Part shown: positions 11,855 through 60,335 of the stretch, one piece after another
How the letters are laid out: each line of letters opens with the position of its first letter
Numbering within the stretch: the stretch's first letter is position 1
Made by a program: the position numbers and the translations under genes
The notes under the pieces: generated by a model
The model's input: the letters and a program-made list of their open reading frames with translations, nothing else
The model's database searches: none
Told to the model about the DNA's origin: nothing
Source of the DNA: Littorina saxatilis
Lineage: Eukaryota; Mollusca; Gastropoda; Littorinimorpha; Littorinidae
DNA length: 64,000 nucleotides
NCBI RefSeq assembly: GCF_037325665.1
Contig: NC_090246.1
Coordinates: 39,183,786 to 39,247,785, forward strand
Direction: 5' to 3'

Positions 11855-12278
11855 CTGACTATTAGGGTTTAACGTCCTCTTAGACCAACAGGTCTATATT
11901 GGGACAGGTAGTGGTAATACGCTGAGGATATGGTGTGATACTTTGATTCGAACAAGCCCGCTGTGGCTGTCTTCTTCGACACACCAGCATTGGGTTTGTC
12001 TCGTCAAAGTATCGAAATACGATCATAATAATCAGAGACGAGAGATGATGCATGCGTGTCTTCGTGTTTTCCAAGCCCTGAGACTTTCGCTGTGAACGTG
12101 GGATCTTTTTCGTGTGCATGTGTGCACACGGGGGTGTTCGGACACCGAAGAGAGTCTGCACAAAGTTGACTCCGAGAAATAAATCTCTCGCCGAACGTGG
12201 GGATCGAACCCACGCTGATAGCGACCAGCTGGCTACAAAGCCAGCGCGCTACCAACTGAGCTACGTCCCCGCCCCAGA
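11855..12278 (-). mobile_element. tRNA-Thr-like SINE, family 2
   Basis: The minus strand starts with GGGGACGTAGCTCAGTTGGT (A box), a CTGGC-TTTGTAG-CCAG anticodon arm (loop centre TGT) and B box GGTTCGATCCC. The body has GCAGACTCTCTTCGGTGTCC and AAAGATCCCACG; the 3' end is GAGGACGTTAAACCCTAAT. It lies between GA microsatellites, so the target repeat is ambiguous. Confidence 0.85.
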
Positions 12279-12463
12279 GAGAAAGAGAGTGACAGAGAGA
12301 GACAGAGACAAAGACAGAAAGACAGAGACAGAGAGACAGAGAGAGACAGAGAAAGAGGTATGTTTGCCGAGGGTTGCACACAACTGTTCTAACAACTTGG
12401 GAAGGGGACAATTAGACACTAAGACTGGTACATTTGGTGGCTGTTTAGGCGTTGCTTTTAATG

Positions 12464-12469
12464 TTTATT
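12464..12469 (-). promoter_or_regulatory. Polyadenylation signal AATAAA
   Basis: Canonical hexamer on the minus strand, 45 bp after the stop of exon 8. It suits a short 3' UTR for the Ig-C4 gene. Confidence 0.6.
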
Positions 12470-12513
12470 ATGCTCAGATTCTGCAGCCAGGTTTTCTGAC
12501 ACACGGAGACGTG

Positions 12514-48523
<36,010 letters not shown>

Positions 48524-48734
48524 TGTGTTTGAAATGCGGACAGCTTCAGACTTCGGAATTTCAGTCGCGATCCAAAGCAGCTTCAGCATCAACCGACTCC
48601 TTCAATCTGTAACGTCTTTCTCCCCGGAGTGATTAAGCTTCATATAGTAAGCTTATCAGCAATCTAACGTTTGTTTTGTTGCCTTCAGTTTTTGCGACAG
48701 TTTGAACTGAAGAAAGTGTTGCCAATGAACGTGC

Positions 48735-48737
<3 letters not shown>

Positions 48738-48808
<71 letters not shown>

Positions 48809-48810
48809 GT

Positions 48811-48876
<66 letters not shown>
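48738..48876 (+). repeat. GT microsatellite upstream of exon 1
   Basis: About 140-bp GT tract. The mirrored CA tract at 62581-62730 is about 12 bp longer, the main length difference between the inverted arms. Confidence 0.97.
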
Positions 48877-48877
<1 letters not shown>

Positions 48878-49224
48878 GACTATGAAGAAAACAAACAAGG
48901 GCTGAAAAAGGAACAAAACAAGGTCACGAACCACTTTGGAGTTGTCAGTGTAGAACAACAGCCAATCATTTTCATGTTTCCATAGCAAGAAGTAAACAAA
49001 TAAAAAACGCTGGCGCTGGACCCGAGTACTCTTCAGACTGGCTCGCTCCCCCAGTATGAAAGTTTTTGTCTTGTGCACGTGGATTTAAAAAATATATATA
49101 TATAGGCTATGTTTATTTATTTTACACAATTAAAAAAATTATTAGAGTAAAATAAAACATTAAAACGTTCATAATAAACAATAGTAAACAAGAATTTATT
49201 TTAAAAAAAATTAAAAAAATAAAA

Positions 49225-49305
49225 ATAGACCGCCTATGCCGGGAATCGAATCCGGATCACTTTGGCCATAGTCGGAAACGCTTTCCACCAAGCCAACAAA
49301 TCTGA
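49225..49305 (-). other. tRNA-like sequence (SINE head remnant)
   Basis: The minus strand has TGGCTTGGTGG (A-box-like) and GGATTCGATTCCC (B box) 40 bp apart; no paired acceptor stem, so it is not a functional tRNA gene. Mirrored at 62168-62235. Confidence 0.45.
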
Positions 49306-49594
49306 CATTCGCCAGTGAACTCAAATGCCTATACTCCTCACGCAGTGGTTACACGCACGCAAAGCACGCACGCACGCAAAGCCTGGTGTCGCTGGCTTGG
49401 CTGGGCGGTTTATCAGCCGAACGGCTGTTCTATCCCACCGCGAATCGCGCCCACCGTTAAGAGTCGTTTTTGTCGATTATTTCGCATTTAGGTCCCAGGT
49501 AACATTATGAAGTTTTAATACGATCAATCGGACCTATATTATCAAGTTAGTGTATCAACTTTTGAAAGAACTGCGCCCAGTAGCTGTTAAGTCG

Positions 49595-49672
<78 letters not shown>

Positions 49673-49678
49673 ACAATT
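49595..49678. repeat. CAGA and CA microsatellites in left arm
   Basis: CAGA run then CA run; mirrored at 61816-61872. Confidence 0.95.
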
Positions 49679-50287
49679 AAAGTCTGCTGGACCCTCCTAC
49701 TGCGTACTCGGGGATAAACCGTCAATGAACAAACAGGCGACACGTTTCGAAATGCTTTACTCCTTTAGAGTTGTTCTCAGTGTAGTAGCCTACACTAGCC
49801 AATCATATCCATGTTTCCATAGCAACAAGTAAACAAATAAACAGCCAATGAATAAACAGGCGACACGTTTCAAAATTCAATTTTCATTATGTTCCCCATC
49901 ATTCCCGCAGGATAACGCAGGTTAAAAAAATGTAGGCTACTCATATTCACATCCATGGCAACAACAATAAAAACAGATTTCCGAAGCCGCAGAACAAGTT
50001 CAAAACTATAGGCCTTCTGATCATTTTGCTTCGTTGAAACCAAGTCCTGATAATCGCCAAGTCCCTTATTGTTGGAGGTCCAAGCCATTTCAAAGAAATT
50101 GCTAGGGAGGGGTGGGGTGTATAGTGGTTGTGGTGGGATGGGGTGGTGGTAAGTAACAGTCATCTGGTGATGCCGATAATGTATCCTGATATCAAACGTC
50201 ATCTGACAGATAAGGCTTTACCTCCACATACCAAACACTCAAGAGGGCCCCAAAGGGTTTAAAATCGTGATCGTGATTGGTGTATTT

Positions 50288-50548
50288 ATATTTAGTCAAG
50301 TTTTGACTAAATATTTTAACGTAGAGGGGGGAATCGAGACGAGGGTCGTGGTGTATGTGTGTGTGTGTGTGTGCGTGTGTCTGTCTGTCTGTGTGTGTGT
50401 GTAGAGCGATTCAGACTAAACTACTGGACCGATCTTTATGAAATTTGACATGAGAGTTCCTGGGTATGAAATCCCCATACGTTTTTTTCATTTTTTTGAT
50501 TTAAATGTCTTTGATGACGTCATATCTGGCTTTTCGTGAAAGTTGAGG
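50288..50548 (+). mobile_element. 870-bp repeat, copy C, cut by the gap
   Basis: 5' third of the family, ending at the N gap. Confidence 0.85.
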
Positions 50549-50748
50549 NNNNNNNNNNNNNNNNNNNNNNNNNNNNNNNNNNNNNNNNNNNNNNNNNNNN
50601 NNNNNNNNNNNNNNNNNNNNNNNNNNNNNNNNNNNNNNNNNNNNNNNNNNNNNNNNNNNNNNNNNNNNNNNNNNNNNNNNNNNNNNNNNNNNNNNNNNNN
50701 NNNNNNNNNNNNNNNNNNNNNNNNNNNNNNNNNNNNNNNNNNNNNNNN
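50549..50748. other. Assembly gap, 200 N
   Basis: Exactly 200 Ns, a placeholder size. It interrupts an 870-bp-family repeat copy at the inner end of the left inverted arm. Confidence 0.99.
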
Positions 50749-52500
50749 AACCACCTTCCAACTTTTTGAGTTCCCATGTCTGGAAGTGGGGTTTCTCTCT
50801 TTTTGATGGCATGATGTTCTGAGAGAGATGGCACCGGCTTCGGGTGGCTAGAACATGGGGGTTAAAGTGCTCCTAATTCAGGTAAGAGACTGAAAATACT
50901 GTTGGAGATGATCACACAAACCGTTTACTTGTATTTCTAGATGCAAAGATAAATCATGGATGAATAATATTGAAGATGATTCCAGTAGATAGAAAATGGT
51001 ATGTCATTGTCTGTTGTGTGGCCATGTGGTCTTGAGTTTGGGAAAAAACCTGTGTGAGGTATCGGAAAGTGTTCTGTGGTTTGAAATGTTATGTTTGTAA
51101 TTTGTATCAAGTTTCTCTGTTGGTTACTATTTGTATTTGTCACTTTGTGATGGTCGAAAATGTTGAGGAGTCTGATTTTGACTGATGGAGTTGGGACTGT
51201 TTTGATGGAGTGGAATCACATTTGTGTTAGTGTATGCTGATACAGTTCTTTTGTGACACTGTGTACAGTATGGCTGAGTAAGATGAGGCTGAAATGTATT
51301 TTAGTCATATCGAAGAACTTGAGGCTTCAAGTGTTTTGGTTCTTCTGTGAGTGGTGTATTTTTAATTCATCACTAGTGGACGTAGTGACGTTTTGATTTG
51401 ACTTTGTTGCACTTAGTCATATGCAACTCAAAACACAACTTCTTGTTCATGTTTAAAAGAAAGTTGTTATCATAGATGGTGATTGAACATTTTCTTGTCA
51501 ATGTTGATTCCTATGTCGTGCGTCACATGACATACTTTTCAGTTCTAAAGCGCTCAAGTTTTGTCATCAGTCATAAGAGTTTGTCTCGTTTTGTATATTC
51601 TAATCCTATGTTCTTATTGTCAGGTTGTTTACTATTTACATTTGTTTTGTTATAGTGTGTTTATGAGTGTTATGCATTGTATTTTCAGGGGCACTTTTCC
51701 TACCTCCCCTTCAGAGCTGCGTTTTAGTTTATGTTTTTCCTCAAGTCTTTAGTTTAGCTAATAGTTATTGTTTTTTACCGAAGTTGTGTATAAGAAAAGA
51801 AGTGTTAGTGTTAGTGTTAGTGAAAGTGAAGAAAAGGTAATAAATGTTTAAAGGTAAATTACAGTGTGTTGCCTTGACGACTGTGTAGTAGTGAAAGTTG
51901 TTTGAGTGTTGATGTCGTGAAGAGTAAAACTCAGTCTTTGTAGAGTAGACTTTTTTCTAAGAAATCTCTTTTCCCGAACCCGACCTTATGTCCACTTAAT
52001 ACATTCCGGCGAAGTGACAAGGTTTAAATAAAATTTGGCAATACGACTACTTGTAGTATTGGCAAGGTTTACATTAGAAAACAACAACAACCAGTGTGGA
52101 CATTCAAGAACAAGTTTTGGTATGGGAACTGCATGTGCAATTGTACACTGAAGTGAAACAGCACTGAAAAACTTGCACTGAAAATCCCAGGTTCACAATG
52201 AAAGTCTGTGTGCATGGCACTTAATTGGTGAAGATATAGTTGTTGGCCCCGGACATTAACCTGAATAACCCCAGCTGAAATACAACTATGGAGAATTGAA
52301 GGATTGACGGGTATGTATTGAAAACCGTGTTTCTGTGGCAGCACACTCACCAACAAAACCAGTCATGGTGCAAATAGTGAGATACAACAATCACTGAATC
52401 AGCTGCCATCTAATAGTACGACAGAACCCTCTCCGTGGATACATCAATTTGGCAAGTCTGCCTCGGATATCTTCACTTGCCCACGGGCAGATTTCACAGT
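50749..52500. other. No gene recognised
   Basis: Unassigned DNA between the gap and the GA run. Contains a short (GTGTTA)n-like run at 51804-51825 and a small palindrome TACGACTACTTGTAGTA near 52043. No coding support on either strand. Confidence 0.45.
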
Positions 52501-52525
52501 CTGAGAGAGAGAGAGAGAGAGAGAG

Positions 52526-52591
<66 letters not shown>

Positions 52592-52592
52592 T
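52500..52592 (+). repeat. GA microsatellite
   Basis: GA run with two interruptions, in the first intron downstream of the SCAI-like exon. Confidence 0.96.
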
Positions 52593-52749
52593 GGAGAGAG
52601 AGATTCCACTCCACTTTACGCCGGTGGTAAAACAGCGAACAACACGGGTGTAGCAGCCGACACAGATACGACAGCACAGTGAACGGCAATTCACCATGCA
52701 TACAGTACAACAACGCAGTAAAAAAAAAGAACGTAGAAACAAGTCAAAC

Positions 52750-52853
52750 CTCAAGCCATTGAAAAGCTGCTTCGATTTTTCCAAATGGTGGCAGAATTCA
52801 TTGACAATCTTGCGTTCTCCCTCATCCATCGCCACTGGCGGCTCGGTCGCCAT
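52750..52853 (-). CDS. SCAI: Probable first coding exon of SCAI
   Basis: The ATG at 52851-52853 opens MATEPPVAMDEGERKIVNEF, followed by CHHLEKSKQLFNGL(R) and a donor AG|GTTTGACT, phase 2. 'EFC..L.KSKQLFNGLR' is the start of the conserved region of SCAI (suppressor of cancer cell invasion, a nuclear cofactor limiting MRTF/SRF transcription) as I remember it. The next expected exon (DLPQYG...) is not visible at lower coordinates; the N gap lies 2 kb away. Assignment by memory of the human protein, not by search. Confidence 0.62.
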
Positions 52854-53464
52854 GTTTGTTTTCTAGTTACATGGTACTCTCTAACCTCACAAATTCACTG
52901 TCTATGCCCACAAAACATTGACTTACGCTGATGATACGACCACGGAGAGAGGAAAACATTTTTACTCTTGACAGAATGTTTCTAAGTTAGGTGCTGAGCG
53001 CCAAGATTGACATTAATGATTTACGGATAATTTTGCGACTAAATGATGTAATGTGCATGCGCACTTGAGTGAAGGAATCTAATGCATATTCATAATTTAT
53101 GTCCGTCCGCGAAGTTCTGCGATGTTGGGGGTGGAGGGGGTTCCACAAAATTAACACGGTGCAAATGGAGCAGGCCGTAAAAGCCCATAAATCGTCCCAT
53201 CAATATGTGTTCAACATTTTGTTTTATTGGGTCTGCATAACTTGTTCAGGATATATATGTAATTTATGTTCAGTTCAAAATCGAATTTCATTTCAGTTTT
53301 ATAAAAAATGTGGATATCATCATCCAACCGATTCTTGAAGGCCAAGTTATAACACTTAACTGTGCTTTTTTAACAGATGGTGCAAATTCAATGGCCTTCC
53401 AAAGGCCCGGGTGCGGTTCTGTTAACAAAAATAATTTATCCTCAAATTGGTTAGGCTGCTCAAT

Positions 53465-53867
53465 AAAAAATGTTATCCCCGAGTACAAGGGTCCAGCAGA
53501 CTTTAATTGTCTGTCTGTGTGTGTGTCTCGACTTAACAGCTTATTGCAGGGAAACTACCGGGCGCAGTTCGTTCAAAAGTTGATACACTAACTTGATAAT
53601 AGGTCCGATTGATCGTATTAAAACTTCATAATGTTACCTGGGACCTAAATGCGAAATAAACCACAAAAAAACGACTTGGCGGCGGGGGGAATTCGCGGAG
53701 CCACAGCCAGACAGGCAGTCTCATAGAACAGCCGAACGCGTCACACATTGACGAGAAATATAGCGTCATAAAAAGATTACGTCACGGTCAAAAGTCTTTG
53801 ACGTCTTTTTCTCTCGCGCGGTGTGTGTGTGTGTGTGTGTGCGTGCGCGTGCATGAGTCTGTATATA

Positions 53868-53902
<35 letters not shown>

Positions 53903-53933
53903 GAGAGAGGAAGAGAGAGAGGGAGTGAGGGAG

Positions 53934-53972
<39 letters not shown>

Positions 53973-54190
53973 ATTTTCACTGTGATCAAATTACTAACAA
54001 ATAAAAGAGAAAGGCCAGTCACCACGCACATCCTCGGCTCGCATGCAATGTATTTATATAGCAAAGGGAATGCCTGTAATTCACACAGATCAATCACTTG
54101 GTCTTAAACGTGCACAAGACAAAAAGTTTCATACTGGGGGAGCGAGCCAATCTGAAGAGTACTCGGGTCCAGCGCGAGCGTTTTTTATTA
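53465..54190 (+). repeat. Diverged third copy of inverted-arm sequences
   Basis: 53465-53655 matches 61780-61985 and 54108-54185 matches 62383-62460 with clear divergence. Between them lies a segment related to the 4.4-kb foldback (53760-53815) and GT/GA runs (53819-53972). This shows that parts of the arms belong to a dispersed repeat family. Confidence 0.75.
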
Positions 54191-54409
54191 ATATCATTTC
54201 TGGTCTTATCATATTATTCTGTCAAACTGAAAACTACAAAATACAAAAAAACTACAAAATACGTCCACACTCTTCCGAAGTTCTCAAAGTTCTCCTCCAC
54301 ACCCTGGCATGTACATACATAATCAAACTTTAGCCAGGGTGACAGAAATCATTTCAAACAACCAATCAACATCTTAGTAACCACCCGTAACCACGACACT
54401 CTACAAGAT

Positions 54410-55030
54410 ACAACAAGATACAAGAAATTTTATTGTCCTCATCAATACAAGGAAATTTGGCATGTGTGTGGCAAGACATAATACACTGGTACATAGACAT
54501 TTACAAAGCAACAACTGAAGTTCAATATCAACACACCCTTACGCACACATACCCACTACTTCAGACACACAGGCTACATGTGCCCCTCGGACGTACGCAA
54601 CCCACAATTCACCCAGCCATACAACTCCACATGCACTTACTCATTCATGCAGCACTCTAGAGCCCGGCCATGCACAACTCACACACTGGAACCCTCGTAC
54701 GGCTACATATGACACCCGCACAAACATTACAGCCTCAAACATCGTACTAGATCTACAACTAACAAGCATACATCCACTATCAAACACCGAATACATCATC
54801 ACACATTACATCATAACATATTGCACAAACATTACAACATCAAACATCGTACTATAATCTACAACTAACAAACAATCATACACTATCAAACACCAAATAT
54901 ATCATCGTACATTAAATAACATCATACCCCCCCACCCCACCATACATTCACAATCGACACAGAATACATCATCATACATATACATTACATCATAACCCCC
55001 ATACATACGCAATCAACACATAGTACATCA
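54410..55030 (+). repeat. Degenerate tandem repeat, about 100 bp
   Basis: 'acaaacattacaacatcaaacatcgtacta' blocks at about 54719 and 54823, and TACATCATCATAC-type blocks up to 55035. Non-coding. Confidence 0.7.
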
Positions 55031-55065
55031 TCATACCGAAAAAACAACAGCAGAAACTTACACTC

Positions 55066-55102
55066 AAACCCACACACACACACACGCACGCAAACACACA
55101 CC

Positions 55103-55160
<58 letters not shown>
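55066..55160. repeat. CA microsatellite
   Basis: CA run with CGCA interruptions. Confidence 0.96.
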
Positions 55161-55161
<1 letters not shown>

Positions 55162-55333
55162 CAACGACGCCCATTTTCATAGAAACACAGTAGGCCTAAC
55201 CCCCTCGTATAAGCGGGAACCGTGATGAAAGAGTGGTGGCCAACTGACCCAGAACAAACAAAAGTCAAAGCTGGCAACTCAGGTTTGTATTCAGGGAAAT
55301 TTGCACGAAATGCATGCACAAGATACGATTTTT

Positions 55334-56202
55334 ACATTTAGTCAAGTTTTGACTAAATGTTTTAACGTAGAGGGGGGAATCGAGACGAGGGTCGTGGTGT
55401 ATGTGCGTGCGTGCGTGCGTGTGTGTGTGTGTCTGTGTGTGTGTGTAGAGCGATTCAGAACTACTGGACCGATCTTTATGAAATTTGACATGCGAGTTCC
55501 TGGGTATGATATCCCCATACGTTTTTTTCATTTTTTTGATAAATGTCTTTGATGACGTCATATCCGGCTTTTCGTGAAAGTTGAGGCGGCACTGTCACGC
55601 CCTCATTTTTCAACCAAATTCAGTGGTTGAAATTTTGGTCAAGTAATCTTTGACGAAGCCCGGACTTCGGTATTGCATTTCAGCTTGGTGGCTTAAAAAT
55701 TAATTAATGACTTTGGTCATTAAAAATCTGAAAATTGTAAAAAAATATTTATTTTATAAAACGATCCAAATTTACGTTCATCTTATTCTCCATCATTTGC
55801 TGATTCCAAAAACATATAAATATGTTATATTTGGATTAAAAACAAGCTCTGAAAATTAAATATATAAAAATTATTATCAAAATTAATTTGTCGAAATCAA
55901 TTTAAAAACACTTTCACCTTATTGCTTGTCGGTTCCTGATTCCAAAAACATATAGATATGATATGTTTGGATTAAAAACACGCTCAGAAAGTTAAAACGA
56001 AGAGAGGTACAGAAAAGCGTGCTATCATTCTCAGCGCAACTACTACCCCGCTCTTCTTGTCAATTTCACTGCCTTTGCCGTGAGCAGTGGACTGACGATG
56101 CCACGAGTATACGGTCTTGCTGCGTTGCATTGCGTTCAGTTTCATTCTGTGAGTTCGACAGCTACTTGACTAAATGTTGTATTTTCGCCTTACGCGACTT
56201 GT
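55334..56202 (+). mobile_element. 870-bp palindrome-ended repeat, copy D
   Basis: Full-length copy; ends ACATTTAGTCAAG and CGCCTTACGCGACTTGT as in copies A and B. Confidence 0.88.
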
Positions 56203-56339
56203 CACGTTCCTTCTATTTTCTATCTTTAAAACTTTCATTTGCGTCAGCTCGGTTTGATATGAAAAACTGAAGAAAAGCCCTGCCTTTTTGCACTGAGAAA
56301 CTGTGGAAGTAGCGTGTTTACTACTGGGTCTGGCTGAAG

Positions 56340-56590
56340 TACATTTACCCTCATTTACTTCCTCGTTAGCTTCCAAAGTTAACTAGGCTTTTTTCGTCCC
56401 ATGCATGCGAAAGTGAGGATGTACTTCCGATGTCGCTCAAAACTTTAGAAGTAGTCGCAAACTACCCTGAGTTACTTCCTCGCTTTGCTTCGAAGTAAAC
56501 CCTTTTTCCGGCCCATGCATAGGAAAGTAAGGGAAGTACGTCCGATGTCACTCAAAACTTCGGGAGTTGTCGCGAACTTCCCCCATAAGC
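56340..56590 (+). repeat. Two-copy tandem repeat, about 125 bp
   Basis: 'tttacttcctcgtt..cttcaaag', 'cccatgcat', 'cgatgtc.ctcaaaactt' occur twice in order. Non-coding. Confidence 0.75.
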
Positions 56591-56649
56591 ATTGTATGTA
56601 GGCCTACGGTGCATCAGTAGATCAGTTAAAATTAGGACATGTACTGAAA

Positions 56650-56845
56650 GTGTAATCCATGTCAGAGTTCGGTGGGTTATAGAAACAAGAAAATACCCAG
56701 CATGCTTCCCAAAATCGGCGTATGCTGCCTGAATGGCGAGGTAAAAACGGCAATATACACGTAAAAATCCACTGGTGCAAAAACATGAGTGAACGTGGGA
56801 GTTTCAGCCCATGCACGAAGAAGAAGAAGAGGAAGAAGAAGAAGG
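56650..56845 (+). mobile_element. 5'-truncated SINE with (GAA)n tail
   Basis: Same 3' half as 9430-9778: CAGAGTTCGGTGGGTTATAG, GGGAGTTTCAGCCCATGCAC and a GAAGAAGAA tail. Confidence 0.75.
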
Positions 56846-57026
56846 CCTGTATGGGTTAGTATTGGTGTGTCTCTCTGCCTTTCACTTTCTCTCTCACACA
56901 ATTTGTCAATGTCAAAGTGAACGTCAATACCAGCCAGTCAATATATATATTTTTTTTAACTCTCGTTCTTTCTTGTCCAAGTCATGCAGATCTTGACGTT
57001 CACTTTTACATCGACGAAAACACAAG

Positions 57027-57680
57027 TTCGTTAAATTCACCAGACCCTTGTAACATAATCGTTCCTTGATCTTTATTTGGGTTAAGTTTGGGTATCTTAG
57101 CTTGCTTTGAATCCGAAACTTTTGAAATGGCTCCAGGGTTGAGTGAGGGCCCCAAAGGGGGGGTGTCATCACGATCACGGGAAGGGAACCCCTGTATCCC
57201 CCCCCCCCCTAATCTGCCCCTGCACTCATACACATTCAACTCCCACACCCTCACTCACACACATGTATATATACTTGCACAATTTCACATTTCCAGGTCT
57301 AAATCTTTTAAACCCATTTTCTCAAAAACTATTGGACGAACACCAGTGGCAAATCACGGTCACGGTAAAAGTTGCAAGTACAGAAAGCACGTGTCAAAGT
57401 AAACACAACCACACAGTAATTCGCAAAAAAAGACTGTTTTACATATAATACATAGAAACATTGATTTAATGATAACAACATAAGAAAGAATGACAAAATG
57501 TGTGTGAGCGAGAGAAAGAGGGAGAGACACACAAACCCACGCCCATGCACATGCGTGCACGTTGATGTTCTAATGCAACTGATTTCACAAGAGGATCATC
57601 ATTTTACATTTTCTGAAGGTATACTTTTATCTATTTTTGGGCATGGCAGATTTTGAAACAGCGCTAGCATGTGTGTGTGG

Positions 57681-57767
<87 letters not shown>

Positions 57768-58870
57768 TTCTTCAGGTTCGTTAAATTCACCAGACCCTTG
57801 TAACATAATCGTTCCTTGATCTTTATTTGGGTTAAGTTTGGGTATCTTAGCTTGCTTTGAATCCGAAACTTTTGAAATGGCTCCAGGGTTGAGTGAGGGC
57901 CCCAAAGGGGGGGGGGGGGGGGTGTGGGTATCATCACGATCACGGGAAGGGAAATTTTAGCTTTCACGATCACAGTTACCTTGATTTTTGTTTTCACGAT
58001 CACGAACACCAGTGGCAAATCACGGTCACGGTAAAAGTTGCAGGTACAGAAAGCACGTGTCAAAGTAGTGACAACCACACAGTAATTCGCTCCTCTGGAT
58101 CTATTGTTTATTCAACACAAAGTGACAACTGTTGCACTTTTTTTTATTATTTTAAAAAAATTCTCTTTCATACACACATAGAAATACATATTATGATTTG
58201 TAATCAGTAACAAGAATGTTGTTTTCATTTTTTTTCTCTCGCTCTCTCTCTCTCTCTCATACAGACACTCACAGGAATATACACTCCAGGGGCGGAGCAG
58301 TTAAGCCAGAGGGGGGGGGGGGGGGGGTTACAACCTGGGGTCCAGCTTAGCCCCCCAGAAGCTGAAGAGATTTAGCTATTTTATGAACAATTTATTGCTT
58401 ATCCTTGATTTTAAACATGATCAACTGGTGTCAGCAGCCACTCATTATTTCTTTTAAAGTTAGTATTATCATTTTATTTTTGACAGCCGGGGGGAGGGGG
58501 GGGTTCCGGAACCCCAGTATCCCCTCCCCCCCTAATCTGCCCCTGCACTCATACACATTCAACTCCCACACCCTCACTCACACACATGAATATATACTTG
58601 CACAATTTCACATTTCCAGGTCTAAATCTTTTAAACCCATTTTCTCAAAAACTATTGGGTGGATTGAAATTAAAGTACATGTATTTGTGATGGTAGAGTC
58701 TATAATCCTGACTAAAGGTCAGTCTAGGAATCATGAAGGTGGGTGAAGGAATATACACTCATACACATTCAACTCCCACACCCTCACTCACACACATGAA
58801 TATATACTTGCACAATTTCACATTTCCAGAGCTATAAATCTTTTAAACCCATTTTCTCAAATTAAAGTAC
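57027..58870 (+). repeat. Cluster of repeated blocks with GATCACG motifs
   Basis: Block 1 (57027-57158, 57777-57909) ends in AGGGCCCCAAAGG and a G run. Block 2 (CTGCCCCTGCACTCATACAC...) is at 57212, 58534 and, without its start, 58752. Block 3 (CACCAGTGGCAAATCACGGT...) is at 57338 and 58003. A GT run of about 90 bp lies at 57674-57766. Confidence 0.8.
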
Positions 58871-59274
58871 ATGTATGTGTGATGGTAGAGTCTATAATAA
58901 CAAAATCCCCAACGAACATGACTTTGGTCGACTTTGACATGAGGATCAAGTGACCCAAACTGGCACGTCTCCCCGCCATAGTTCCTGAATTTAACCCATT
59001 GTTGATAAGTTTACAGGCGCTGAAATAAATCCAAGCTTAATGCAAAGAAGCGACAATTAGAATCTGTGCCAAGCGTGTCCACGTTGCTGGGATGAAAAAC
59101 ACATTTCTAGTTTCGGTTTTGGCTACACGCAGACTCTATCAGACTCGAGCAAGTCGAGGTCACACTGAGCAAGTGACAGTGGCAATGTCGACAATGTCAA
59201 TGATCTCAATCAAACTCAAAGATCTTGAACAAATTTCAAGATCTTTGCCTACATTCAGAACAGTCATAGAGCAA

Positions 59275-59758
59275 CAGGGCCGGACTAGCGGGGGGGGGGG
59301 GGGGTTACAGGGGTTGCGCAATCCCCCCCCCCCTCCCCTGGCATGTACCTCCCAAACGTTTTTGGTTTTTTTGTGGGGGAGGAAGGGGGGGGGGGGAGGG
59401 GGGTTGCATCTGGATCATCATGAAATCCGAGGAGTAATCGCACCTCTCACCCCCTTTCGAAAGACATTTTTCTTCCACGATTTTTGTGATGAAAAGTATG
59501 AGTCCTTAAAATCTCAATTCTTCTTCATTGCCTATAGTCTACAGCTTGCTGTCGAATTTACCTTTTTCGTTCAAGGAGAGGCTTCCTTTCCCTCCAGAAA
59601 CATCAAAAAACGTTCAGCTTCAAGGGGGCTTCGCCCTCTTGCAACCCCCACCACGGGGGCTTCGCCCCATGGACCCCCACCAAGGGGCTTCGCCTCCTGG
59701 ACCCTCATCTGTAACCCCCCCCCCCCCCCCCTCTAGTACTTACCTAGCCCGGCCCTGA
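59275..59758. mobile_element. G/C-homopolymer MITE of the AGGGCCGGACTAG family
   Basis: Ends AGGGCCGGACTAG and CTAGCCCGGCCCT; 'ggcttcgccc' tandem motifs at 59627-59700. It ends 13 bp from the donor of the exon at 59771-59907. Confidence 0.75.
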
Positions 59759-59770
59759 TAGATGACATAC

Positions 59771-59907
59771 CTTGACATTTCGTCTTCGGAAAGACGGACC
59801 CGTAGCCTGACCTTTCCACCAAGGAAGGCATTCTCGCCGCCTGCTTTGGTCTGGCTTGAATCCACAAAATATAACAGAAGTTCGATGACAGTACCGCTGC
59901 ACGCCAT
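59771..59907 (-). CDS. First coding exon of an unidentified host gene
   Basis: The ATG at 59905-59907 opens MACSGTVIELLLYFVDSSQT, with KAGGENAFLGGKVRLRVRLS and EDEMS(R) following, then donor CAAG|GTATGTC, phase 2. It has balanced composition, no repeat character and a clean donor, so it looks like a real exon. I do not recognise the protein; alternating hydrophobic residues suggest beta strands. A MITE ends 13 bp beyond the donor. No second exon was recognised in the window. Confidence 0.5.
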
Positions 59908-60194
59908 TTTTGATCTTCGAATTCGAATTTGACTGAATGCACTCAAAACTTTAGCACGAAGCCCTTCCATTGGATGAAGTTTGCCAGACTTTTGCAATTC
60001 GCCTTCTGATTGGATCTCTTTTTTTGTGTGATTGGTTCTCTTAAAGGGAAGCAATCGCTGTCAAAATCATATTTCTACATGTGTTGTTGCTTCCCTTCAA
60101 TCGGGATTAGCTTCTTGACAAATAGAGGATCATACTCATAGAGTGATTATATACAGCTGTGAAAAAATGTACGTTGAAAATAAAATGCTTTGCA

Positions 60195-60335
60195 ATAATG
60201 ACCATCACGATCACGAAAACAAATGACAATCACGATCACGAGACTTGATATTTTTGTCATCACGGATCACGGGCAAAGTCCCATCACGATCACAGAAATG
60301 GAGATTTCGGCAATCACGGTCACAGAAAGGTAAAA
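60195..60335. repeat. GATCACG-motif tandem block
   Basis: 'atcacgatcac(g/a)' recurs about seven times in 140 bp with differing spacers. Confidence 0.8.

Noticed and set aside
12180-12275. Functional tRNA gene (A and B boxes, Thr-type loop)
   Set aside because: It is the head of a SINE with a 340-bp body; the acceptor stem is not closed. The same applies at 3745, 5944, 39064, 41718 and 62168.
49870-50202. 110-codon frame present in both inverted arms as a conserved gene
   Set aside because: Its conservation is explained by the arm duplication; composition and neighbours look like repeat DNA, and no homologue is recognised.
59757-59775. Shared GGTATGTCATCTA between the donor at 59771 and the 76-bp array
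   Set aside because: 13 bases, half of them donor consensus; flanks differ, so chance is adequate.
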